Positions 32,928 through 44,259 of a DNA stretch of 64,000 nt are shown here, piece by piece; positions within the stretch are counted from its first letter, which is position 1; each line of letters begins with the position of its first letter. The notes below the pieces were generated by a model. That model was given only the letters and a program-made list of their open reading frames with translations, searched no databases and was not told where the DNA came from. The DNA is from Spizellomyces punctatus DAOM BR117 (Eukaryota; Chytridiomycota; Chytridiomycetes; Spizellomycetales; Spizellomycetaceae). The stretch is taken from positions 1,488,476 through 1,552,475 of the forward strand of contig NW_015971540.1 of the NCBI RefSeq assembly GCF_000182565.1, given 5' to 3'. Both the position numbers and the translations under genes were made by a program.

Positions 32928-35306
32928 ATGGGACATGCCCACAAGACTCAGAACGCTTTCGATGCTTACGACCCCGACAACTGGGTCAAGCGCAACGAAC
33001 GTCTGGTCAAGCGTACAGGAATCCTACCTCTAAATGCAGAAACTCCAGTAGAAGTACTGTTGAATGAAGCCGTCACGCCTTCATCGCTTCACTACGTGAG
33101 GAATCATGGCGCTGTGCCAAAGCTGGACTGGGCAAAGCATGTCATTGAGCTAAAGGCTGGAGACAACACAATCAACATCTCGATGGATCAACTCGAGAAA
33201 GACTACGAGCCTTGCACTCTTCTTGTCACATTTGCGTGTGATGGAATTCGCAGAAAGGAACTCAATGAAATTCGACGTTCCAACGGATTTGACTGGGCTA
33301 CGGGAGCTGTTTCCACTGCCAAATGGAAAGGGGCGCTCCTGAGAGATGTTCTCCAGAAAAACTTTTCCGACTTGCAAAAGTACAAGTTTGTACTCTTTGA
33401 AGCGTGCGATGATCTTAATAATGGATCGTACGGAACAAGTATTCCGATAGATCATGCACTCGATCCATCCGCAGACGTCCTTATTGCATATGAAATGAAT
33501 GACGAACGCATTCCTCCTGATCACGGATATCCTGTTCGCACAGTTCTTCCTGGATGTGTTGGTGGTCGCATGGTAAAATGGTTGAAACAAATCATCTTGT
33601 CTGAAAAGGAGTCCCAAAACTGGCATCATTTTCACGACAACCGGGTGCTCCCGCCGACGATTACGAACAATGCCATGGCTAGCGGCATCTGGAAGAATCC
33701 CGATTATCTTCTGTATGAATTAAATGTCAATTCTGTCATTCTATTTCCTGCCCACGGTCAGAAACTTGATGTTAAGGACATTACATCCAATTTCACGGTG
33801 ACAGGATATGCATATGACGGAGGAGGAAGGAAGATTAGCAGAGTGGAGGTAACTTTGGATGGAGGTGAATCTTGGAATGAATGCAAGATTGCCTATCCGG
33901 AAGACTATGAGCCTCGACACGGACGAAAGTGGTGGGTCATGTGCAAGTGGAGCATCGAGTTTCCGGCGTGGAAAGTTGTTTCGGCTAGAGACATGGCAGT
34001 TAGAGCTTGGAATGCCTCGCTGAATACCCAGCCAGAGCACCACACGTGGAATTTACTCGGAATGATGAACAATGCTTGGTACCGGGTGCAAGTTCGTAGA
34101 GCCCAGGCAGAATGCGTGGAATTTGTACATCCTGTTCGAACCTCACCCGGTGAAGGAGTCAAGGGATGGTTGGAAAAGGCACCGGTCGCATACCAGGAAA
34201 ATGTTCCCAATCGCAACTACAGCTGGGAAGAAGTAGCAAAGCACAAGGCACGAGATGACTGTTGGATTGTTGTCAATGGCAAAGTCTACGACGTTACAGA
34301 TTTTTTGAGTCAACATCCCGCCGGTCCAGGACCTATCATGGCGCATGCGGGAACAGACGCAACCGCAGTCTTCACCGACATCCACTCTGAAGATGCACAC
34401 GTTCTGAAAGCCTCCTATGTGATTGGACACATTGGTCAAAAAGTCCTCAAAGCTCACATTTCTGAACGTGCCAAACACCCCAATCTGACACCCGACGGAC
34501 ACGCCATCGTCTTGAATCCCCACAGGTGGATACCAGTCACACTCGTCAAGAAAGAGTCGATCACTCACGATACTCGACGGTTCACGTTCGGGTTACCTTC
34601 CAAGGAGGACAGAATGTGGCTACCTTGGGGTAAGCACATCAATTTAGCCATCACACAAGAAACCCGCATGGTGGTGCGCCCCTATACGCCAGTCAAACCA
34701 ATCCTCGAGGAAGAAGACGATGGGACATTTGACCTCGTTATCAAGATCTATTTTCCCAGCGAAGACCGACCAGGAGGCGAGCTAACCCAAATGCTAGAAG
34801 GTCTGAAAAACGGAGACGAAGTGAAAATTAAAGGACCTGAAGGCGAGATCTATTACACGGGCAAAGGCTCATTCGACGTTATGGGCCATTTTATCCACTG
34901 CAAAAAAGTCAATTTTATCGTCGGTGGAACAGGGTTGACACCAGCTTTGGCGGTCATCCGAGCAGCCCTCCTGGCCGAAAAAGGCCGACACCTTCAAATT
35001 AGCCTTGTTTACGCAAATAAAACCACGGACGACATACTGTGCGGAGACGAACTTGACCATTTTTTGAAAGAGTTTAAGGATAACTTCAAACTATGGCACG
35101 TCATTAGCCGCCTGGGCGACTCGGAAAAGAAAAATTGGCCTTATGGGTCAGGACACATTGATGGAAAAACTCTTCAAGACCATTGCTTCCCACCGGCAGA
35201 CGACACGGCGTGCTTTGTTTGTGGACCACCTGCGATGGTTGCCCAAGCTGTTATGCCTAATTTAGCAGAACTTGGATTTGACGAGGATCATGTCTTTGAA
35301 TTTTAG
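32928..35306 (+). CDS. niaD: Assimilatory nitrate reductase (Moco, haem, FAD)
   Basis: Eukaryotic NAD(P)H nitrate reductase, 792 aa in a single exon, reducing nitrate to nitrite in the cytosol. The molybdenum-cofactor domain has the Mo-ligand cysteine at 104 (CDGIRRKELN; usual family text CAGNRRKEQN). The arginine five residues later and W123 correspond to substrate-pocket residues. PDHGYPVRTVLPG, GGRMVKWL, HDNRVLPP and NTQPEHHTWNLLGMMNN follow. The cytochrome b5 domain has the haem ligands in QHPAGPGP and TDIHSED. The FAD/NAD(P)H domain shows RPYTPV, GGTGLTPALAV, CGPPAMV and the C-terminal FEF. An in-frame TAA just upstream supports ATG 32928. No nitrite reductase or nitrate transporter gene lies in the window. 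Confidence 0.95.
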   Translation: MGHAHKTQNAFDAYDPDNWVKRNERLVKRTGILPLNAETPVEVLLNEAVTPSSLHYVRNHGAVPKLDWAKHVIELKAGDNTINISMDQLEKDYEPCTLLVTFACDGIRRKELNEIRRSNGFDWATGAVSTAKWKGALLRDVLQKNFSDLQKYKFVLFEACDDLNNGSYGTSIPIDHALDPSADVLIAYEMNDERIPPDHGYPVRTVLPGCVGGRMVKWLKQIILSEKESQNWHHFHDNRVLPPTITNNAMASGIWKNPDYLLYELNVNSVILFPAHGQKLDVKDITSNFTVTGYAYDGGGRKISRVEVTLDGGESWNECKIAYPEDYEPRHGRKWWVMCKWSIEFPAWKVVSARDMAVRAWNASLNTQPEHHTWNLLGMMNNAWYRVQVRRAQAECVEFVHPVRTSPGEGVKGWLEKAPVAYQENVPNRNYSWEEVAKHKARDDCWIVVNGKVYDVTDFLSQHPAGPGPIMAHAGTDATAVFTDIHSEDAHVLKASYVIGHIGQKVLKAHISERAKHPNLTPDGHAIVLNPHRWIPVTLVKKESITHDTRRFTFGLPSKEDRMWLPWGKHINLAITQETRMVVRPYTPVKPILEEEDDGTFDLVIKIYFPSEDRPGGELTQMLEGLKNGDEVKIKGPEGEIYYTGKGSFDVMGHFIHCKKVNFIVGGTGLTPALAVIRAALLAEKGRHLQISLVYANKTTDDILCGDELDHFLKEFKDNFKLWHVISRLGDSEKKNWPYGSGHIDGKTLQDHCFPPADDTACFVCGPPAMVAQAVMPNLAELGFDEDHVFEF

Positions 35307-35532
35307 TCTAGGGCGGACCTCCGTAGGCAGCGTAAGACAATTGAAAAGAGATGCACAGAATTCCTCGTAGAGAGCACCCATTCTCTTGGCGTGCTTCGAG
35401 GATGCCATCTCGACAAAGAGGGCCAAATTACGATGTAAGACGTTGGTATATGTATACAAAAGTAGTCCAACCCATTAGGTACATTTCTACAATCCTACGA
35501 TATCTACAGAAAAAACATGACTCTTTTTCCAT

Positions 35533-38330
35533 TTAACGAATACCGCGCTCTCTCACACTGTCATTTCCAGACATACTAAACCATCTATTATAATCCATCC
35601 GTAGCAGAAGTTGGGATAGACAGTGTGCTTGTGGCGAGGTGGTTTGGACACTTGAGAACGTGCGGAAGAGGAAGGATGTGCACTTTTCAAAATCCTACAT
35701 CGTGTAAACGGATAAAATGCTGAGCAACAATCCAGCGAAATATATCACATCACGCTTAGAGAAAAGAGACAGTAACCAACCTCACGGAGAGCTCTCACTT
35801 GAACCAGGACGCCGTCACTCCCAGATTCATTCCAGGATCCAGCGCTCAGAATCCTATCTACTAGTCCACAGAATTGTTCGCACAGGGTAAGAGCCTCGCG
35901 AACCGTTCCACCAATCAACCGGTTCATGACGGGGTCAAGAAAACAGCCTTGAAGGACGGCCTGTAGGTGTGCTGTATGCGCTTTTCGAATATCTTCGAAG
36001 TCAGGACGGGAATGCGAAGATGCGGCATTGATATCGGCGACCGTCTCGTCCTCATTTCGCTCTTTCTGCTTCACAACTTCCATCAGTATATGATAGTTCG
36101 ATTCCAATATATCCATCTACCAACAGGTACTGCTTTAGAAGAAGAAGAAGAAGTAAACTATCACAATGCAACAAGAAGACATACCTGAATATACGACCAT
36201 AAGCAATCCAAAAAGAACATCATGACCCCCCGCACTTGCCAGATTTCTCTTGGGACCTCTGCAGTATCCTCATCCAATACATTTCGTTTGCTATTACCAC
36301 TTGATACGGCTCGAAATGACTGGCTGATCGACGAGCAAACACGTTGTAGCCGCATATGTGTTCCCTTGAGCAGTAGCAGGAAGGCCAGAATGGTGTTGTA
36401 GCTGCCAAAATCGTGGGTTAGAAAAAGAAAAGACCTGGTTATGAAATGAACTCTCAACGAACTCTGTAATATCACTCAATGTGAAGACGAGGTCTAAAGG
36501 CCACTTCACGATATAATCCAGAGTAAATGGCACCCCGAGGAGGTCCTCGGTGTAATTCCGTGACAACGTCGAGTCCTGGCCGCTTGTACTCTTTGGCATT
36601 CTGAACCGAAAATGTTCCATATAGAGCCCCATATCCTCTTCTGAAGCAGCTTTGCGCACCAGCTTTTTGAACATTGAATTAAGCTCTAAAGTTCCCACCC
36701 GGTTATTAAATATCAGTTAAAGACTACGACACAGCTACTAACCATGAGCGGTGACAAGGGATAACCGTGCCCCAGCCTTCATCTTCAATTGGGCACATTC
36801 CTCAATGAAGGTCATCCACAGGTCACCATTTCCCAACAAGTAGCAAGCTTTGAAAGCCTTAACGTGTAGATACTGGATAAGCAGCCCCACACAGCGAACA
36901 GCTTGTCTGGAAGCAAACCTTCAAGTGATTTATCAAATGTTCATCCATGACCACAACATCCCAAAGAATCGCTGCAACGTCTCTTTTGATTTTAGAGATA
37001 GTGTTTTCAAAAGCCAGAGATCGAAACTCTTGTGACTTTGAAAGCGCAGAAACTTCAGTCAGGTGTTCGGAGACCAGCGACTTCACTAGTGCGGCTGGTG
37101 CGACACCGCATTGACAGGTAAGCCAAGCCGTTCTGATACATGAGACATATCGCTTATCCACATACCTTCAGGACGCTTAGACTCTCCAATGATTACCACC
37201 GCCTTTCCAATGAATAATATTGTGTCGGCGACATCCGGAGGAACAAAGTCAGGTACAAGTGCGGCATCTAAAACGAATTGGGATTGCCTGGCAAGAAAGT
37301 GTCGATGAACACGACGGCGAATAACAATGAACCTATAGGTGACGTACCATCGAGTATGCTCCGCTTGCAAATGCAAATCAAAGTCGTCATCTACAGAGTT
37401 CTGATTCATGTCCATCCGTTGAGCTGCGAGCGAGAGGACAATATGCAACGTCACAATCCAACCTTGTGGCGACTATCGACGCCAGCATTTCTCACAAAGA
37501 ATTCACCATGTGGATCATGCAGCTTGCCGTACAGCATCCATGTAATGAGCTGCTTGTAGAATACTGTCATACAAGATTGGAATAATCTACGTGTTGAGAG
37601 AAGATGAGTCCAAATAGATGCGCCCAGCAACAACGTCCAATACCTTAGAACTACTCCGCGTACTTCAGGAATACCAGTTTTGGTGCGAGCATTCAACAAG
37701 CTCAAGAGTGCCGCACCGTGATAGCCAAGATTTGCCTCAATGGTTTCCACAAGTTGTCTCAGATGTGATAGAATTACTTTGTACTAGATTATGTATTAGA
37801 AAATGTACAGACCATCGTTGTAAGAAATACAATACACAGTGAGCTCTTGTGTCCAGCGTCACGGTGGGAGCCCATTTTGGTGACTTGCATGCGCTTACCC
37901 TGCCAAATACATGCTCCAACCAGCTTATCGGTGTCCTACCTCCGTCCGTATCCAAGTCCAGGCTAGAAAGGACCTTGACCTCTGCCTCGACAACCAATTG
38001 TCGGTATTCGTCCAAAACATCGTCTACCGCTGCACAAAAAGCAAAGAAGTAAAATCCGGTCGGACTAACAGGTGCAGTCCCTTCAATCTGTTGCTGTGAT
38101 GGAAGAGTTGCTGTCCACACTCTTTTTCGATTTTTGTCGACAAAGTCCCGGAGTACAGAATACAGAGCGCCTAGGTGCACCAGGCGATCTAAGGCCGTCC
38201 GTTCCGCCGGATGAAGGAAAGGAAAGTCTGTCGCTACCCGATACGTCTTTAGTGGCGCCGGTGGTGGAGGATCAGGAACAAATACGTCGCCTGGATGGCC
38301 AGATAGAGCGAGAAGCAGCTCGTGAAGCAT
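35533..38330 (-). CDS. TUBGCP4: Gamma-tubulin complex component 4
   Basis: GCP4-family subunit of the gamma-tubulin ring complex that nucleates microtubules at the centrosome or basal body. It starts MLHELLLALSGHPGDVFV, the family N-terminus. The chain continues with DFPFLHPAERTALDRLVHLG, YKQLITWMLYGKLHDPHGEFF (GRIP1), DFVPPDVADTILFIGKAVV, PLDLVFTLSDI-type YIVKWPLDLVFT (GRIP2 start), and DILESNYHILMEVV. The end is QLLLRMDYNRWFSMSGNDS, matching the animal C-terminus. At least ten exons with short introns. The upstream in-frame TTG is not a start. Its size and lack of extensions point to GCP4 rather than GCP5 or GCP6. Divergent from the LMBR1-like gene, with 282 bases between starts. Confidence 0.92.
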
Positions 38331-38612
38331 GTCCAATCGAGATCAACTTGTAGAGCTCCAAGTGTTCGGAAGGTTGGACGCTTTTCGCGCTTCTTAATCA
38401 GGGGCCGATGACATAAGCACTAGCACCGACCGGCGAACAGACTTGTTTATCAACACCAAAACGCTCGCCGCACACAGCCCGACGTATAGGAACGTTGAGG
38501 TGCAGCTTAAATACCAAAAAACGTCGGCCTTTGCTTCGAAGGGTTGCAACGAAAACCTTGGGCAACAAACCCTGTCCCCAGCCGGAGCTTGACACATTGA
38601 GGACTTGTCGCG

Positions 38613-40613
38613 ATGGTTGACGTTGTCCTCATCATCACTGTGGTGGTCTTCGCCATTCTAGTAATATTAGCCTCCATATACTTCTTGGCATACTTCCAGC
38701 ATCCAGACGACAAATGGGTAGCATGGTTCCCAAAAATTGTGGTGGTACGTATCGGGACTGTCAGTTTCGTTTGTTGCGGCTCACCAACACTCAAAATTCC
38801 TTTTCATGTTATCTGCAGATAATAGGGCTATCACTGGCGTGTTACAATGTCTTCCTTCTTCCCTTGGACGTGGCAAATCAGAAAGGGCAACTCCAAGCGT
38901 CAGGAAACATACCAATGGCCAAAATCACGATTGCGTTTTACATATCAACAGTGATCATATGTCTTGTGGTTGTTCCTTTCACGGTGTTCTTTTATGAAGG
39001 GTCGGACGAAGATGATGGTGATCAGAGGTACATCGTCGTGAGAGGGCTTCAGTATTAGACTGTTAGCATGCATGTCGTGTGGCTCACTGCTTGAATCTCT
39101 TTTTGCAGATCATCCCCAAGTGCTTTTGCATACGCCATTAAATGGCTAGTTCCTATTCTCATTTTTATGGCCGGCCTTATTTTTGTTCTGTATTGGTTCC
39201 TTGGCTATGCGGACGTTCCCACAACCAAATTGACGAGTGTGCTTGTAGCCGGTGGAAATTTAGGCCTCAACTCATCGATCAATAGTTGCTTGAACACTTT
39301 GGCGCCAACGGGAAATATGACGCTTGTAAGACCTTTTGCTGTCTTTATCACTTTACCGATTATTAATCTTTTTCTTCATGAATTTCAGTGTCAATACCAA
39401 ACAGGGACGAACCACGTCGTTGTGTCTCCTCTCGTCTATATCGTGGCAATTGTCACCTTTGTAGGCTGGATTCTTTTCTCCATTTTTGGAGGAGTAGGTC
39501 TCATTGCCTTGCCCGTGGACTGGGTCTCGCAATTCCTGCATCGTCCTAAACCGATCAAAGCAAATGAGTATCAGGAAAAAAAGAAGGAGATTGGGCAGAA
39601 TGCACAGCTTCTGATGGAGGCCGGAAAAACGCTTAACGAGGATCTGAAATCTGCGACGAGATCGGGAGTGGCTGGGAAACGGTGGAGAAGAATTAAGACT
39701 CGTGAGACCGAGTTCAGAAAGGTAGGCGTGATGTTCTGTTCGAAATGAGCCGGGTTGACCAGAAAGTAATGGATGTATTACAGGATGTCCTCATTTTGGA
39801 GTATCACTATCGCCGCCTTGAGGATGCCTATAGAAATCAGGGAGGGAATTTCCTTCTCCAGCTCATTCAATTCATTGGCGGCATCATCGGGTACGTTGCA
39901 ATCTCCTCTACTTGGTAGTTCCTTGAGACATGTAAATTCAAACTCCCTTTGTTCTGCTAGTGGATTTCTGTCGCTGTTCTGGCTTTTGCACATAATCCTC
40001 TACCTCATTCCTTGGGCACTGCATACGAATCCTTACAGCCCATTTCTTAACGATTTCTTGAACGCTGTCAACAAGGTTCCTTTTGTGGGAACCGTGTTTT
40101 ACGCACTGTTCTCCTTCTATCTTTTGGCCTGCGTTCTGAAAGGTGCTGCGTCATTAGGAATGCGAATCTTTTTCATTCCTATTCATCCATTGAAGTAAGT
40201 ACAGTGGGTGTGACTGGTAGATGAAAAGGAATTCTCTAAACTTTGCCTTCCGCAACAGAATCGGAGAAACCATGATGAATTCTCTTGTTTTCAACACTGG
40301 TGTGGTGCTGATATGCTCCATGTCGGTCGCCCAGTTTTGCACCCTCAGCTTCTCTCGCTTTGCAAAGTATACCGCCAATGAATGTGAGTTCGTCCGGATG
40401 TCTTTTGCAATCGATAATATCATTTGCAGTTTCTTTACACGTTCCAACATTGCAGCAATATTCGGTGTGCAGATGCAAAATCTCAGGGGCATTCAATACG
40501 GATACGACGCCTTCATTTTCATCTTGCTAGGTTTTGCAGCGTTGACCATAGGATATACCCTCTATCGACCTCACAAAAAGCGACGAGAGAATATGATGGA
40601 CTTCAAGTATTGA
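38613..40613 (+). CDS. LMBR1/LIMR-family multi-pass membrane protein
   Basis: Polytopic protein of the LMBR1-like (LIMR) family, related to lipocalin receptors and the lysosomal cobalamin exporter LMBRD1. It has about nine hydrophobic segments, starting MVDVVLIITVVVFAILVI, with YFQHPDDKWVAWFPK between the first two. SLACYNVFLLPLDVANQKG follows, then GWILFSIFGGVGLIALPVDW, FLHRPKPIKANEY and a charged coiled segment (YQEKKKEIGQNAQLLMEAGK to EFRKDVLILEYHYRRLEDAY). Late helices include LIQFIGGIIGGFLSLFWLLH and VFNTGVVLICSMSVAQFC. It ends RPHKKRRENMMDFKY. GLIALPVD-W and RPKPI are family hallmarks. At least seven exons. Substrate and membrane location are not predictable here. Confidence 0.85.
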
Positions 40614-41384
40614 GGAGGGGAGCAAGATCGGACATGAGTACACTAATGCAAAAATACGAGGTGCAGATAATGACTGGAGTAAGGGGTTAAGACCATAGTT
40701 CGTTCTTGTGTTTGGTGAATATAGATCTATGTACAATGACTCTAAACTCTGAGAAACAACAGCAGAGAATTCTAGCAATTTTCTGCCAGTTACATGGTAT
40801 GATAATTGATGCAAAATTCCACCATCAAGACAATTAGCAGATAGTCTGAAATCATGATCGGAGCCTTCGGAGGTATCAGCTCCATGGAATCATCCGAGTG
40901 TTCTGTGATTACATAAATCGAACGAAACCAGTACCATGGATCGAGATTTGGGAGACACTTTTAAGCTTTTGACCAAGCACCTACCCACTGGTGCATCTTT
41001 GGCGGCGAGACTGCCCATCACTTTATCCCAGGGGGAACGCAGGGCACGGGCTTTACTACGACATTCCAACTAGTCCTTCTCCTATAATTCAACCCGGGTC
41101 CCCAAAGGAAGAGCAACCCTTCAGACGCCTCCCGCGTATAATCACCTTTTGTCAAACGAGTTGATGCACTCGTCAAGTAGCGTCAAAGTAACTGACGAAG
41201 CACAAAGATGCAACAATCTCGCACAAAATGAAAACGACCATCGGACGCCGGCAGTCGTTGAGCGAGGCTTGCGGAGGATTCAGTCATATGACTTTGGCGC
41301 TGTTGCTATGCGACACGGTGATGACACACCCTGCGATAGGATGCTCTAACGCTCTAAAGCTCATCTACGATTGCGCTCATCATA
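40614..41384. other. Intergenic region before peroxiredoxin
   Basis: A 771-base spacer. A plus-strand frame from ATG 40936 in good context (accATGG) reads 45 codons to a TAG and then stays open in the same frame to 41349. I found no splice pair that removes the TAG in phase, and no motif, so I do not call it a gene. It may be the peroxiredoxin 5' region. Confidence 0.35.
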
Positions 41385-42646
41385 ATGTCCTTGTTCAGAC
41401 CCGCCTTCTCCCGTGCGTTGACTGCGTCACTTCGGCCTGCCTCATCATCCTTGATATCAAAAACCTGTGTACGCGCATTCTCTGCATCTGTTGCTCCTCG
41501 CGAGTTTGCTCGAGTTGCGGTAAGTGGTTGAAGTGCGCCGTAGTGTAGAAAGCTGCACTGTTGCGAGAGCACGGACTTAATGGTGGACACTGTACAATTT
41601 GCTGTAGTAAATTATTGTCGACACCTTGTATTAATAGATATGCCTTTTAAATGCCTAGAAACCCGCTCCCACATGGAAAGCCCAAGCTGTTATCAACAAG
41701 GAGTTTAAAGATATTAGCTTGGCTGACTACAAGGGAAAATGGTGCTTGCCATCTGATTTACTCTAGGCTTGAATTAACCTGTTAACTGATCTTCTCTAAT
41801 GCCGGATATCATCGCAGGGTTGTCCTTTTCTTCTATCCTCTGGATTGTAAGTTCACGATACGCAGGTCATTCCTCACTAGCCCGACACTGATAGCATCTT
41901 TTTATAGTCACATTTGTGTAAGGGCATTCCACCAGCACCTCTGCAAACAGAAGATCATCGACTAACTGTGCCGTATAGCTGCCCGACGGAAATTATTGCG
42001 TTCAGCGAACGTGCCGAAGAATTTCGCCAGTTGAATGCTGAAGTGATTGGCGCCTCCGTGGACTCTGTACACTCTCACTTGGCCTGGATCAACACTCCCC
42101 GTCGTGATGGTGGATTGGGTGACATGAAGATCCCTCTGAGTAAGGTTTTGCACGAGATCACCCTCCGTGAAACTCATTTCTAAGCTGATAAATTGAATAT
42201 GTCACATAGTCTCCGACATTACAAAGTCCATCTCTCGGGATTACGGTGTTCTTCTTGAGGAAAGTGGCTTTGCCCTTCGCGGCACCTTTATCATTGATCC
42301 CAACGGTGTCGTGCGGCAATTGAGCATCAACGATGCACCAAGTAAGCATTCCGCAACGTTTGATTAAGATCCAAGAACGGGATATCTCGGGATGCTAATG
42401 CTATTGTCGGTTGACAGTTGGTCGTAGTGTTGAGGAGACGCTCCGGCTCTTGGAGGGTCTCCAATTTGCTGATGAGCACGGACAAGTTTGCCCAGCTGGA
42501 TGGAAGAAAGGAGGTAATTTTGGTACTTTCTATGCCATTTTAAATCTAGACGCTTAATGCTTAATTGTAATTCAGGCAAGACCATGAATCCCGATCCCGT
42601 CAAGAGCAAAGAATACTTCCGTGATGAGCATGCGACTGGAAATTGA
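41385..42646 (+). CDS. PRX1: Mitochondrial typical 2-Cys peroxiredoxin
   Basis: Thiol peroxidase reducing hydrogen peroxide in the mitochondrial matrix. Exon 1 (41385-41519) encodes 45 residues of textbook presequence, [20 protein letters not shown] onwards, ending before a GTAAGT donor. Exon 2 starts [18 protein letters not shown] in phase. A 10-base microexon (41908-41917) supplies FTFV directly before the peroxidatic cysteine: [16 protein letters not shown]. The middle exon has [22 protein letters not shown], together with a C-terminal YF ([13 protein letters not shown]), marks the over-oxidation-sensitive eukaryotic type. The resolving cysteine is in [13 protein letters not shown] shorter in-frame start at 41580 (MVDTVQFA) is possible, but the presequence exon is more convincing. 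Confidence 0.9.
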
Positions 42647-43211
42647 ATCCAGCCTGGTCAGTACCCGTGGTTCCAAGCTGCAATTAGCGTCTATCTGCGC
42701 CGTCATGTGGATGCGACGGGAAATTGGTTCATAAATTCAACAGCATTGCACAGTTTCAACTTGTAGTATTCAATAATACAGAACAGTTCTATTGGCAACG
42801 CTAAGCATCTGGTTGGTGAGATACGGTTTGGTTTTTCCGGATGATGAAGACGCTCCCCTAATCAGCGATGTGACATCGCCATTCACAATCACAAATACGG
42901 CCCACTTGCGTAGCCATTCGGTTGCTGCACGCACACAGTACCGTGCTCCTTCCAGTTACTCTCGAAGTCCAGTGAAGATGGTTACCCTGCCCATCGGATG
43001 TCACGATCATCATGACAAGTGCGTCGAAATGGCCCGTTGAGTAACTGATGAATCGTAGCAGAATAACTGGTGGCACGAGTATGATTGCTGAGGGGTACTT
43101 CCTCGTACGATCTCCTACCGGGCTTTTGATTCACCATTGATATTCTGGAGGTTTTCTCGTTCACATTTCCATCGAAAGCCTGCCCGCTATAACTTTTTCC
43201 TGGGATCACTT
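42647..43211. other. Convergent region peroxiredoxin/TLC-like gene
   Basis: Stop-to-stop spacer of 565 bases. It contains the 3' ends of both neighbours and a possible small plus-strand gene listed separately. Confidence 0.35.
42705..43040 (+). CDS. Possible small membrane-anchored protein, unidentified
   Basis: Weak candidate. ATG 42705 gives MWMRREI up to a GTTCAT donor, and a 60-base intron (42727-42786) joins it in phase to an open exon ending at 43040, 91 aa in total. The joined N-terminus (MWMRREIVLLATLSIWLVRY) resembles a signal anchor. The remainder is hydrophilic with VFPDDEDAPLISD and a Ser/Arg-rich part. No family recognised. The donor is poor, and it starts only 59 bases after the peroxiredoxin stop, so it may be chance. 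Confidence 0.25.
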
Positions 43212-43880
43212 CTATTCATCATGCCGTGTCCGTTCTGACAACTTTGAGGTAAACCAAGCAACGCCCATTAAACACAAATCCAGGGTCCCAATCCACGCGC
43301 TGAGTCTTCCAATGTCTGCCCAATTTCGATCATTCAAGTCGGGGCAATGACTACCGCCATAATTCCAACAATAAGTGAACATATTCACATTAATTTCCGC
43401 CAAAACGCACACGAGCAAGCGATAGGATACTGGAGCACAGAACTTTCGCTTGCTAAGGTTGTTTGTCAGCAACAGCACAAAGTCTACCAACAAAGCCAGA
43501 TTGTATAATGCTAATAGATGAAACACTCTTCCATATCCCACAGTCCAGTACAACGCATGGAAAAGGAATGGCGTCAAGGTGATAACGGACACCGTGTTGA
43601 ATTCCCAGAGGAAGCCGGCAAAAATGAAAATGGCAATCAAATGATGTAACGCCATGTTGGTGAATGCTCGTATGATATCCGTTTGGATGAGCTCAAAGGT
43701 ATAGAAGATAATGTACAAGACCAGGTGAAGGCGAAACTGAGAGACAAAGCGAAATGAGACCGGGGATTCGGCTGGAAAATGGCGACCTTTCGAGAAACAG
43801 TGGGCAAGGGCAATCGAAATTTGCAATAGACCAAACCCGTTCACCAGGGCATGGTAGCGCGTCGGAAGCATGTGGTCCAT
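43212..43880 (-). CDS. TLC-like multi-pass membrane protein
   Basis: Single-exon protein of 222 aa with about six to seven hydrophobic segments, starting MDHMLPTRYHALVNGFG. The segment IIRAFTNMALHHLIAIFIFAGF, with a His-His pair leading a membrane helix, resembles TLC-domain (TRAM/LAG/CLN8, TMEM56) proteins, which act in lipid synthesis or transport. LFHALYWTVGYGRVFHLLALYN and LVDFVLLLTNNLSKRKF follow. Cys/His residues cluster in YCWNYGGSHCPDLNDRNW. I cannot name an orthologue; a different small polytopic family is possible. Divergent from the NDUFAF3-like gene (379 bases between starts). Confidence 0.6.
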   Translation of the reverse strand: MDHMLPTRYHALVNGFGLLQISIALAHCFSKGRHFPAESPVSFRFVSQFRLHLVLYIIFYTFELIQTDIIRAFTNMALHHLIAIFIFAGFLWEFNTVSVITLTPFLFHALYWTVGYGRVFHLLALYNLALLVDFVLLLTNNLSKRKFCAPVSYRLLVCVLAEINVNMFTYCWNYGGSHCPDLNDRNWADIGRLSAWIGTLDLCLMGVAWFTSKLSERTRHDE

Positions 43881-44259
43881 GGTAGAGTGGGATCTTGATT
43901 GTCAAATAAAAAAGTATGGATGCGTCACGAACGGATAAAGTGTTGATAGCGAAAGAGAGTCGAACGTTTTGTGGGTTCAAGGAGGGTTTGTCGGAATCCC
44001 GCATACGAGGACTGATCGTCGTTCTACTAAGTCGTCGTCGAATCGGTCATATCCCTGGTTTGCAATGATCCTTTGACGCAGGCAATGCCTCGACAGTGAC
44101 GTGGGACCAAGTTCCCCACAATCTGGTAATCCCAACGACGGCGCGGGCATCCACGTCATGCAGTGGAATGCATTCTAACTGGGAGGCACAGCAAAAGACA
44201 GTTGTTCAAAGGTCCGTCGTCGCCAATGACTTTGACAGCGATCTCCGCTGACACTCGCA
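43881..44259. promoter_or_regulatory. Divergent intergenic region TLC-like/NDUFAF3-like
   Basis: Start-to-start spacer of 379 bases containing both promoters. No extra gene or named motif seen. Confidence 0.35.

Noticed and set aside
41354-41590. Minus-strand frame rich in Asp, Glu, Asn and Lys
   Set aside because: It is the shadow of the peroxiredoxin presequence exon on the opposite strand and begins at a GTG.
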